Source: Acidobacteriota bacterium (lineage in GTDB: Bacteria > Acidobacteriota > Terriglobia > Terriglobales > Acidobacteriaceae). From it: DNA of 64,000 bases. The stretch is taken from contig QIAU01000128.1 of NCBI GenBank assembly GCA_003225055.1, positions 1-64,000 of the forward strand, in the 5' to 3' direction. Made by a program: the position numbers and the translations under genes. The notes below the pieces were generated by a model that was given only the letters and a program-made list of their open reading frames with translations, had not been told where the DNA came from and made no database searches. Positions 39,581 to 47,327 of the stretch are shown here, in pieces (position 1 is the stretch's first letter; every line of letters starts with the position of its first letter).

Positions 39581-39600
39581 CCCCGGCCTGAATTCCGGGG
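39581..39600. repeat. Left-end hairpin of the second IS605-type element
   Basis: CCCCGG and CCGGGG pair across an 8-nt loop. The context CTTACCCCG...GGGGCTTG is shared with the hairpin at 42772-42791, which identifies both as left ends of related elements. Confidence 0.6.
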
Positions 39601-39919
39601 CTTGCGCCACACACTGGTCAGGCAAACGGCCACGAACTGATATGCCGCCCACCTTCGGTGAAACGATCGGCGCCTACGACAACCAGCTGAGACCATAGGT
39701 CAGGACGCAGAACAGGATGACATGGCGCATGGGTACGCGTTGGTCAGGAGTTAGCGCTTCTGCTTTTTCGGCGGTCGATGCGGCTTTCCAGGGTGCGTGT
39801 CATTGAGAGTACCGCAAGTGCTACCTAGTTGCTCGCCGCGGCTGGCTAACTCTGGCCTGCACGGCCGGGTTAGCGGTTTCCAGCTGTGTCCCTCCCCGTC
39901 AGGCTTGTCGTCTTTGCGA
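39601..39919. other. Noncoding DNA after the second IS element
   Basis: About 320 bp with no supported gene. The first part is probably the outer left end of the IS. The remainder shows no motif. Confidence 0.4.
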
Positions 39920-41173
39920 TTATTTGGGAGGAATTGTCTTGGTGAAGCCGTAGCGGCCGGAATCGGAGCCGACGCTCTCCGCCAGGCGCTCCAGGATGTG
40001 ATATTGGCCGTGCACGTCCCAGAACATGCCTGTGAACTTGAGTGCGACCGGCATCGCGAGGTTCGCCGCCAAGCCTATTATTTCCGACTTCAGGTCGGAG
40101 CCAGTCGTGCTGCCGATCGAATTGAGTTTGCGCTCAAGCACCGAACGGCAGAATGTTCCGCGCTCTCCCGGCGGCGCATCGCCGTCCCATTTGCCGGCGG
40201 CGCAGGAAAGCACCATCTCCGTGATAACTCCCGCTTGCAGTTCCTTGGCTAGATGAGGATCGTGGATTTTCAGATTCCAGCCCTTAGCCGACTCGATAGC
40301 CTTCTTAGCATCGGGATTTTCTTCGACTTTCCTGACCCACTCGATGCCCGCCGCCAGGGCAGTTCTCACCGCCAGTTGCTGGTGAGCTTGATCGGAACCC
40401 TCGTCGCCGTGCGCGGGCAGGGGCCCGGCATTGTGGTACTCCGCCTGCAACTTCAAAGGCTGGCCAGGAGTTTCGTATTCCGTGTACAGCAGGCGCGAGT
40501 TATCGTGGTTCATGTGAGTGTGGGTATTGAGCGCGCCACCTACAGGCGGGTAAATGCCGGATTTCACCTGGAAAGTCCACTTGTCGGGATCGTTGTGCTT
40601 GTCGCGGAATTCGAACCAGGTGGGCGCGCGAAGATCTCCGGAAGAGGTCTTGACCATCTTGACGTCGGTTTTGTCAAAGTCATTGTGAATCCAGTCGGAG
40701 TGGCTGTAAAAATCCTGGATGGCGTGAAGCGACGCGCCCAGGGTGATGAGGGTCAGGACCTTGCGAGTGCGATCATCGGCCTTAAGCCCATGGTAGCTGG
40801 CCAGCAGTTGCTGCGTGCTTTCGAGCAGGTTGGTGAAAAGGAAATCGAAGTTGGAATTACTCTGGAAATCGCCATTGAGGTTGTCAAAGTGGAGGAAAAT
40901 GGCGGCGCCGCGGACCTGGGGGTTCTTGGCTCCATATTGATTCACCACCTCGAGTTCCTTGCCTTTGAGATTCCTGGAGGCGTATTCGGAGACCGGGCCG
41001 AAGAGATCAGGCGAAAAATTGCCGAGCTGCATGATCCTCCAGGCGTCGTCAGTGAAACCGAACTCCCTGCCAACCGCCTGGCTGCATTCGGAATGCCAGT
41101 AGGTGTCAAAGCCGGCCGCCGGAGAGACCAACCAAGCCGCCAGCGCCACGAGAGCCGAAAGTTTTCGCGCCAT
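39920..41173 (-). CDS. Secreted Het-C / zinc-dependent phospholipase C-like protein
   Basis: A 417-aa protein with a signal peptide ending near SPAAGF. The early FDTYWHSECSQAVG and the central GASLHAIQDFYSHSDWIHND match the histidine/aspartate-rich metal site of the Het-C and P1-nuclease/phospholipase C superfamily (helical fold with a tri-zinc centre). The C-terminal part (VALKFTGMFWDVHGQYHIL) is less recognisable. ATG 41173 follows GGAGG at the right spacing. A longer start would add 12 residues before the signal. The gene is divergent from the propeller gene 187 bp away, which may indicate joint control. The substrate is unknown. Confidence 0.75.
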   Translation of the reverse strand: MARKLSALVALAAWLVSPAAGFDTYWHSECSQAVGREFGFTDDAWRIMQLGNFSPDLFGPVSEYASRNLKGKELEVVNQYGAKNPQVRGAAIFLHFDNLNGDFQSNSNFDFLFTNLLESTQQLLASYHGLKADDRTRKVLTLITLGASLHAIQDFYSHSDWIHNDFDKTDVKMVKTSSGDLRAPTWFEFRDKHNDPDKWTFQVKSGIYPPVGGALNTHTHMNHDNSRLLYTEYETPGQPLKLQAEYHNAGPLPAHGDEGSDQAHQQLAVRTALAAGIEWVRKVEENPDAKKAIESAKGWNLKIHDPHLAKELQAGVITEMVLSCAAGKWDGDAPPGERGTFCRSVLERKLNSIGSTTGSDLKSEIIGLAANLAMPVALKFTGMFWDVHGQYHILERLAESVGSDSGRYGFTKTIPPK

Positions 41174-41360
41174 TCTGCCTCCGCAGAAGCAACGCCTGTA
41201 GGGGAGCAAACCAAGCTACGCTCAATCACTGTGGAGCGCAATGTTACATCGGATGGTTCTGAAGGTCGGTTCTGTTGCTTGGTGGTGTGGGTTGCCGTTC
41301 AACCGTCCAATGCGTGAGCGCAAGAAAGCAATCCGAGCGCACCGGTGGTAGGATTCCCGG

Positions 41361-42365
41361 ATGCGTGGCTTGATTTTCATTTTTGCCCTCATGGTTCCCG
41401 CCGGGCAAAGATCGCCGGCGGATCCGCTCGAACATTTGCCTCCCCGTATCGAGATCCTGACCCATTTTGGGGAGCGGGCGGACATCTCTCCGGATAACCA
41501 GCGGGTCGCGTTCATGGCAAAGAGTTTCGGAGACGGGATGGTCGTCGATCTCAAGTCGCGAGTGATTCAGTGCCTGACCTGCAATGTGCCGGCAGCGGCT
41601 TTCCTGAGGGTGATGCACCTGGTTACGGGAGACTATATCCTCATCGGCCCCGATCACTTCGAGAATATTCATATCAGCCGCACGCGTGATAACGAGCTTT
41701 GGTTCTTAAGCAAAGAACGTGGAGCCAAGCCAGTCAAGCTGCATCAGAAGCTGAGTGAAGGTGCGGCCATTTCCAAAAAGAGCCTGAAGATCGCGTTTTC
41801 GCAAACCGCAGCGCAGGCTCCGGATCTTCAGTCAGAGGCTTCTCGTCTGAGAGTGGCCGACCTCGACCTTTCCGGCACACCGAAGCTGATCAACGAGAAA
41901 ACTGTGTACGAGAGTAAAGATCGAACCTGCGTGCTCGAAGCCCAGGATTTCTACGACAACGACAACAAGATGACTTTCACATGTTATGAGCCCCGGGGAC
42001 ACTCATCGGCGATGGGGATTGATCTCGAAACGGGCCAGGTGACGAATTTTTCCCAAGCTCCGGGCACGTATAACGAGGTTGAAGGAATCTTTCCGGATGG
42101 GCTTTACACAGCGGTCGAGGCGGATCGGCAGTGCGAACAGCTTGGCGGACAGCGGGGGTCGGGAAATATTGATATCTGGAAGCTGCGGCTCGATGGCACG
42201 GGAAAGGATTTCACGCGACTGACGCACTTCAATGACTACGAGGGCGGCAAGGCGTCGAATCCTGTGATTTCGACCGACGGGCGGTTCATGGCATTTCAGA
42301 GTGCGCGGACGACCGATCCGGCCGGCGTCGGGTATGGGATCTTGCTGTACTGGTTCAAGAAATAA
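41361..42365 (+). CDS. Secreted WD40-like (PD40) beta-propeller protein
   Basis: A 334-aa protein with a short N-terminal signal (LIFIFALMVPAG). Repeated strands carry TolB/PD40 features: ADISPDNQRVAFMAKS, ISKKSLKIAFSQ, TFTCYEPRGHSSAMGIDLETGQV and the final VISTDGRFMAFQSARTTD. Such propellers sit in the periplasm and bind peptides or glycans or act as scaffolds. The gene ends 37 bp before an IS relic. It is divergent from the Het-C-like gene. Confidence 0.75.
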   Translation: MRGLIFIFALMVPAGQRSPADPLEHLPPRIEILTHFGERADISPDNQRVAFMAKSFGDGMVVDLKSRVIQCLTCNVPAAAFLRVMHLVTGDYILIGPDHFENIHISRTRDNELWFLSKERGAKPVKLHQKLSEGAAISKKSLKIAFSQTAAQAPDLQSEASRLRVADLDLSGTPKLINEKTVYESKDRTCVLEAQDFYDNDNKMTFTCYEPRGHSSAMGIDLETGQVTNFSQAPGTYNEVEGIFPDGLYTAVEADRQCEQLGGQRGSGNIDIWKLRLDGTGKDFTRLTHFNDYEGGKASNPVISTDGRFMAFQSARTTDPAGVGYGILLYWFKK

Positions 42366-42402
42366 GGCTTCTATTGCCCAAGTCACTCAGAGCGGCCTGG
42401 GG

Positions 42403-42690
42403 AGGTGTTTCCAGCAGGCTACTACGAAGCGGAAGACCTGATCTGGCACACAAATACTGGAAGGTAGTACTTTGGTCACCTTCCTACTTGGCTGCAACCT
42501 GTGGAGGAGCGCCAATCAGCATCCTCAAGCAGTACATAGAATCTCAGAAGACACCGACTTAACCGAGTCGCTTATATCCCCACCCTACTGTAAAAGGGCG
42601 AGGTTTTACGCTCCATCGGATAACCATGTCGGCTCCCAGGCTCTAGTCGACTTTGGTGATGCCGTAGCAACTAAGGACCGGGAGAAAGGA
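42403..42690 (+). mobile_element. Relic of the 10-kb IS: 3' end of tnpA plus left end
   Basis: Residues GVSSRLLRS through QYIESQKTPT of TnpA, ending at TAA 42560-42562, are nearly identical to the end of the TnpA at 10.0-10.4 kb. The flanking ACCGAGTCGCTTATATCCCC and GGTTTTACGCTCCAT also match the left end of that element. The first two-thirds of tnpA and all of tnpB are absent. Confidence 0.8.
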
Positions 42691-42767
42691 GCAAGGCCCC
42701 GTTGGGGTGGTTGTATGACCAGGGATTATCCTAGGCTAGCTGCTTGCTTTCCCGAATCCCTAGCTCG

Positions 42768-42990
42768 CTTACCCCGCCTTGAAGGGCGAGGCTTGTGCTC
42801 GCTAAGCCCGTCATGCTAAAAATGCCTTTCGCCCCAACAGAGCCTATGGGCGGAAAGCCCAAAAGTAAAGCCTCTGCGCTTGCCTCCGCTGAAGTAAGGC
42901 GGTTGTGGGAGGAACCCGCCGAAGAGACTTCGCAAAACCAGCGAAGCTCTGTAGGAATCCTCTCCCTTCAGGGAGAGGAGGATGTCAATG
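42768..42990 (+). mobile_element. IS605-type deletion derivative: left-end hairpin, TnpB tail, right-end hairpin
   Basis: A left-end hairpin at 42772-42791 is followed by about 150 bp that translate as a TnpB C-terminal tail (EPMGGKPKSKASALASAE, then RLWEEPAEETSQNQRSS). A right-end hairpin follows at 42959-42978 (CCTCTCCC/GGGAGAGG, TTCA loop), then GAGGATGTCAA. No transposase or nuclease domain remains. In intact relatives this 3' segment also encodes the guide-RNA scaffold. It may be mobilised in trans or may be a dead remnant. Confidence 0.6.
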
Positions 42991-43344
42991 AGAAACTGGG
43001 AGAGCAAAAGCAAAGTGTGGGATGAATGGCAAGGAGCGTGGTACAAATTAAAATCTCACGCACAACGAGGCTTGGCAGCCAAGGCCGCGTAACGTCTCTG
43101 AATCGTTCCTGCTCGATAAAAGAGCAAGACTTCGGTACTGGCGATTGTGTAGTTGGTGTCGGCGTTGTTCTGAAAAGAACGGCGGCCCGACCCCGATGGA
43201 ACGACTGCGAAACAGTCGCCGACCGGGCCGAACCGAGTTGAATTCGCCGTGGAAAGATGAGCATGAAACCCAAGCAACTGGAGAAAAACAAGAAAGCAAT
43301 CTGCCGCCTAACGCTGAAAGCGCTGGGCTAGAGGTCTAGGTAGA
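42991..43344. other. Noncoding or degraded DNA
   Basis: No supported gene. A 34-codon frame from 42988 reads MRNWESKSKVWDEWQGAWYK and further, then stops at TAA. It is too short to judge. The rest has interrupted frames on both strands. It may be decayed mobile DNA. Confidence 0.35.
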
Positions 43345-46300
43345 CTAGAACGTTGTGTGGAATTTCCCGTCGATGGCAAAGCCGCCATTCTCGTTGCGCG
43401 TCACGGTGGCGGACCATCGCTTGTTGAACTGATACTCGCCTTGAATGATCTCGCGCTGGGCGGAGGTCACGTCGGTCGAAAAGGTGAAGAGGAAGCTCTT
43501 GCTCAATCGTTTCTGGAGAGCGACGCGGGCTCCGGGATTGGGATCGTTGCCGCCCAGGGTGGGGTCGATCGAGAAGCTGGAGAATCCCGCTAGTTTTTGA
43601 ATTCCACTGCTGACCCCGCTGGCCGCACCTTGAGCCAGGAGTGAGCTGGCGCCAAAATTGGACGGCACGGCTTCGGCCTGCTCGACGGTTTGTCCCCGGA
43701 CCAGCAGATTGATGACGTCGGCGGTGGCCAGAGGCGGGTCAGAGATGTAGCTGGTGCGCATCTTATCGAGCGGGCCCAAGAACTGCAGGGTCAAATCGTA
43801 CTGGTTTACAGTCGTCCTCAGCCTCACGTTGAGCAGCGGGTCGGTCCGGTTCGGGTTGTCAAACTCGATGACGCTGCCGGGCTGAATTTGGAAGCGTTTG
43901 CTCATCAGGAAAACCTCGCCACTGTCAAGGCTGGTGCGGCCGACGATTACCGGGTCAGCGGCCGTGCCAACCACCTTCAAGTTGACTCTGCCTTCCAGAC
44001 TCACGGCGGTGCTCGCCACGCTGAGGTTCTGGGAAGATTCAACCGAGATGTTCAGCCTCAGGTTGTTCGCTAGGCCTTGGGATGGCGCGGTTTCCGAGCC
44101 GGTCGGAAAGGAGCTGGCCAGCTGGGTGAGATCGAGATTGGACTGGGTGAAGCCCAGGTTCTCGATGATGACTCGTCCGCTTAGAGTCGAGGCATTGGCG
44201 GTGCCTTGCAGGGTAAAATCGCTGTCCAGCAAGGTGCGGATCGCGTCTTGATAGCGCACCCGGACGCCGGCGGCTTTTATAGCGACATTCATTTCGAGTT
44301 GCGGGCGATAACCCATGATTCCGGTCACCGAAATTTGCCCTCCACCCGATTGGCCGGTGAGCCGGGTGATGGTTACCCGGTCGTTCGTCACCTCCAGCAC
44401 ACCATTCAGGTGCTCTACGCCAACGGGAGCATCGGGGGGAATGACCGTGACATTCTGGACGCGAATCTGTCCCTGGAGCGTGGGATGCCCGATTGCGCCC
44501 GCCGCGCGGACATCCAGCGCCAGCTTCCCGGAGCTCTGAAGATCGGATTGGAAGAAGCGGAGCAGCTTCATGTCGAAGGCACCCACGGCGGTGAGCGTCG
44601 CGGGAGCATTGGCGCGCAACGGCATCTCGCCCTGGAGGCGCAGATTGGTGTCGGTGCCGGCGATCTCGGTGGGCTCAACCACAACCAGCGAATTGGCGTA
44701 ACGGACTCGAATTGGATTCTTGTTTCCGATCCGCAAGTCCTGGTAGCTGGCGTTCAGAGTTGGAATTACCAGTTCTGCCTGCATGTGTTCCCGGTTCTTG
44801 AGGGGCCCGTTCAATGAGGCGTGCATTTCCAGCTGGCCAGTTGGGCCGTTAACCTTTACCGGCTGAAAAAGTGCAATCAGTCCCTGCATCGGAACAGCTT
44901 TCGTGTCGAAGGTCGCGCGAGTGTAGTAGCCGTCGGTGAGGTCAACCGTGCCGCGTGCCTGGACCAAAGATTGCGCAATCTCCGAATCAAGCGCGAGCTG
45001 GGCCTTGCGATTGGCGACATCCAGCTGTGCCTTGATGCCCGACAGCGAGGCCTGGCGCACTTTGAGTTGCGGTATCTCGAGCGTGGCGGTCAGTTGCGGA
45101 TTGTCGAAGGTTCCGCGTCCCGTGGCGGAAGCCGTGAGCACTCCCTGGAGCTGAAGATTCTTCTTCTCGACCGCTTGCAGTTGTGCCAGCCTGATGCCTG
45201 GCACATTCAGCCGCACTTCGTAGCCCTTGGTCATGGGATAGAGGACCAGGTCCGCCTTGGCCGAGCCGGCTGCCGTATTGGCGGTGAGGGATGAATTTAC
45301 GGTGTTCCCGTTACCCGTGAATTCGAGGGAGACGGTTTCGATCGACTGTCCGTAAATCTTTGCCTGAAGCAGCCGGATCGAACCGTTGCCCACGGGACTT
45401 AATTCCGAGCCGTGCAGGGAGATGTCGGTTGCCAGGTTGCCGGTCACCGGGTAATTCAAGTTGGCAAGCTGCAAAAGTTGATTGATGGCGAGACCGCGAG
45501 ACGTCGCTTCGAGGTTGAGGGCATTGGCGGGCGCGTACTTCCAGTTTGTCAGCTGGGCGCTGCCGTCGAAATTCAGGTATCCTTGCCGCGCATTGAGCAG
45601 GGAAGCATGCTGAATGGTGATTCCTGATTTGCTAGCTTCGACCGCCAATTGCAAGCTGCGCCATTGACTGTTCTTAACCTGCAGGTTGCTGCCCTTGATC
45701 TGTCCGTGGATCCGGGGATCGCTGCTAGTGCCTTCGACGTCGATCTGCGCGTCTAGGGCCCCGGCCAGGTTAATTGAGCTGGCGGGAGCGGAGTTGCCGG
45801 CAGCCTGGGGCTTAGCCTTTTCGAGAGCGGTGGCCAGGGTGTCGAGCTCGCCAAGATCGGCCGCATGCGCTACGACGCGCAGGTTAAGCCGCTGCCCGGC
45901 GGTTCCGTTCAATGCGATGCGCGTGTGCGGCGTGCGAAGGAAGCTGTTGGTCAGGGTGGCCAGATTGGACGCTTTGGCATAAGTGAGGTGAATCGCTCCG
46001 TCGAGAGGCACAGGAGTAGAACCTGCTTGCCCGCCGGCCAAGGCAGCTTTCAGAGCAACATCGGATCGGGCCTTCAGGTGCGCCATGCTTCCTATCCAGG
46101 ACGCATCAGCCGTGCCCTTGACGTGTCCGATGACGGGGACCTGCCGCAAGTTCCCACGGTTCATGGCTGCGCGGGCTTCGGCAAGTGACACCGCTTGCCA
46201 GGTGGCATGCAGCCTGGAAACGACTCTGGTGCGATCCAGGTTCTCGATGGTAGCGTCGGCGATCAAATGTCCACCGAGCACGTCTGCCGCAAAACCTCTT

Positions 46301-47301
46301 GCCTCGAGATTGCCGTTCGCTAAGCGGAATTTGCCCTCGAGATTTCGAATCATGGTGCGGAGATCGGGAGAATTGACTGCCAGCTCGCGGCTGTTGAGCT
46401 GTCCATTCATAAGCAGCGTACGCAGAAGGGGCCGGTTGGCGTCGTACTGATATCGCATGGTCCCGGCCACTGTGATCTGGCCGGTGGGGATATCCGGCTT
46501 CTTGAGGGCTGAGCGGAAGTCTTGCGGGTAGAGGGTGATCTTGTAACGTCCGTTTGCAATAGGGTTGGAGAAATTCTGGACGTTGCCGTCCAGTTCAATG
46601 GCCGAGGACGAAACGCGCAGCACCAGCGGCTGCAAATTAAATTGCGATGGGTTCGCCGTAAACCGGGCATGCAGGGCATGAGGCAACGGCTTAAACGTTC
46701 CATATTGAACGTGGCCATCGAGATAAGACAGCGTGCCGCTGTAGTTGTGTGTCCAACCTTGGGAACTGACTTCGAATTCGAGGTCGTGGAGGTCGGCATC
46801 GAGTGGGGTCTTCACATCGTTGTAAGAGACCTCGCCATTGCTCACGAGCACGTGCTGGATCCCGAGATCCCAAATATTGGTTGGGCGGTTGCTCTTTTGC
46901 GGGGTGGGCGGCAGGTTGAGGGTGCCGTCTTTTCTGGCGAAGAGATTGACCACGGGATGTCGAACGATAATTTGTTTCAGGTCTACTTTCTTGTGCAGGG
47001 GAGAGACAATCTTTAGCGTGATCTGGAGTTGATCGGCCTGGAGCAGGGGCTTGGCAGATTGGGCCTCCGTGCCGTGAACGGTGATGCCGTAGGCATCGGC
47101 GGTCAAAGTTGCGAAGCTGAAAGAGTAGTTCTGGATCTCAACCCGCCCGCCAATCGATTCCGTGGCCGTCCGCTCGATCTTTGCCAGCACCCACTTGTGG
47201 AATCCACGGCTCGGAAGCAGGAGGATTCCCGCGACTCCGATCAGAACCAGAAAACAAACTATGATGAATGCCGTCCAACCGAGTTTTCTCCGCCATGACA
47301 T
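43345..47301 (-). CDS. tamB: TamB-family translocation/assembly module protein
   Basis: A 1318-aa protein anchored by an N-terminal helix (LGWTAFIIVCFLVLIGVAGILLL) with a very long beta-rich repeat region in the periplasm. The C-terminal TamB/DUF490 domain is recognisable from TADPVIVGRTSLDSGEVFLM, FDNPNRTDPLLNVRLRTTV and LVRGQTVEQAE, and it ends in F like outer-membrane partner peptides. TamB proteins form a hydrophobic groove spanning the periplasm and are implicated in barrel assembly and phospholipid transport. It lies 26 bp downstream of the Omp85 gene, the usual TamA-TamB pairing. Confidence 0.9.
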   Translation of the reverse strand: MSWRRKLGWTAFIIVCFLVLIGVAGILLLPSRGFHKWVLAKIERTATESIGGRVEIQNYSFSFATLTADAYGITVHGTEAQSAKPLLQADQLQITLKIVSPLHKKVDLKQIIVRHPVVNLFARKDGTLNLPPTPQKSNRPTNIWDLGIQHVLVSNGEVSYNDVKTPLDADLHDLEFEVSSQGWTHNYSGTLSYLDGHVQYGTFKPLPHALHARFTANPSQFNLQPLVLRVSSSAIELDGNVQNFSNPIANGRYKITLYPQDFRSALKKPDIPTGQITVAGTMRYQYDANRPLLRTLLMNGQLNSRELAVNSPDLRTMIRNLEGKFRLANGNLEARGFAADVLGGHLIADATIENLDRTRVVSRLHATWQAVSLAEARAAMNRGNLRQVPVIGHVKGTADASWIGSMAHLKARSDVALKAALAGGQAGSTPVPLDGAIHLTYAKASNLATLTNSFLRTPHTRIALNGTAGQRLNLRVVAHAADLGELDTLATALEKAKPQAAGNSAPASSINLAGALDAQIDVEGTSSDPRIHGQIKGSNLQVKNSQWRSLQLAVEASKSGITIQHASLLNARQGYLNFDGSAQLTNWKYAPANALNLEATSRGLAINQLLQLANLNYPVTGNLATDISLHGSELSPVGNGSIRLLQAKIYGQSIETVSLEFTGNGNTVNSSLTANTAAGSAKADLVLYPMTKGYEVRLNVPGIRLAQLQAVEKKNLQLQGVLTASATGRGTFDNPQLTATLEIPQLKVRQASLSGIKAQLDVANRKAQLALDSEIAQSLVQARGTVDLTDGYYTRATFDTKAVPMQGLIALFQPVKVNGPTGQLEMHASLNGPLKNREHMQAELVIPTLNASYQDLRIGNKNPIRVRYANSLVVVEPTEIAGTDTNLRLQGEMPLRANAPATLTAVGAFDMKLLRFFQSDLQSSGKLALDVRAAGAIGHPTLQGQIRVQNVTVIPPDAPVGVEHLNGVLEVTNDRVTITRLTGQSGGGQISVTGIMGYRPQLEMNVAIKAAGVRVRYQDAIRTLLDSDFTLQGTANASTLSGRVIIENLGFTQSNLDLTQLASSFPTGSETAPSQGLANNLRLNISVESSQNLSVASTAVSLEGRVNLKVVGTAADPVIVGRTSLDSGEVFLMSKRFQIQPGSVIEFDNPNRTDPLLNVRLRTTVNQYDLTLQFLGPLDKMRTSYISDPPLATADVINLLVRGQTVEQAEAVPSNFGASSLLAQGAASGVSSGIQKLAGFSSFSIDPTLGGNDPNPGARVALQKRLSKSFLFTFSTDVTSAQREIIQGEYQFNKRWSATVTRNENGGFAIDGKFHTTF

Positions 47302-47327
47302 AAATAGTCCTTAGGTAATGAATCCCG

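Larger units (their letters stand above)
38129..39600. mobile_element. Second IS200/IS605-type element, both genes broken
   Basis: Divergent tnpB (minus) and tnpA (plus) relics are bounded by a weak hairpin at about 38135-38150 (right-end side) and a left-end hairpin at 39581-39600. Its proteins are clearly different from those of the 10-kb element, so it is a different family member. It is immobile on its own. Confidence 0.7.

Noticed and set aside
40253-41317. Long antisense open frame (about 354 codons) on the plus strand
   Set aside because: It lies opposite the Het-C-like gene, which has a signal peptide, metal-site motifs and a ribosome-binding site. The antisense translation shows no family features.
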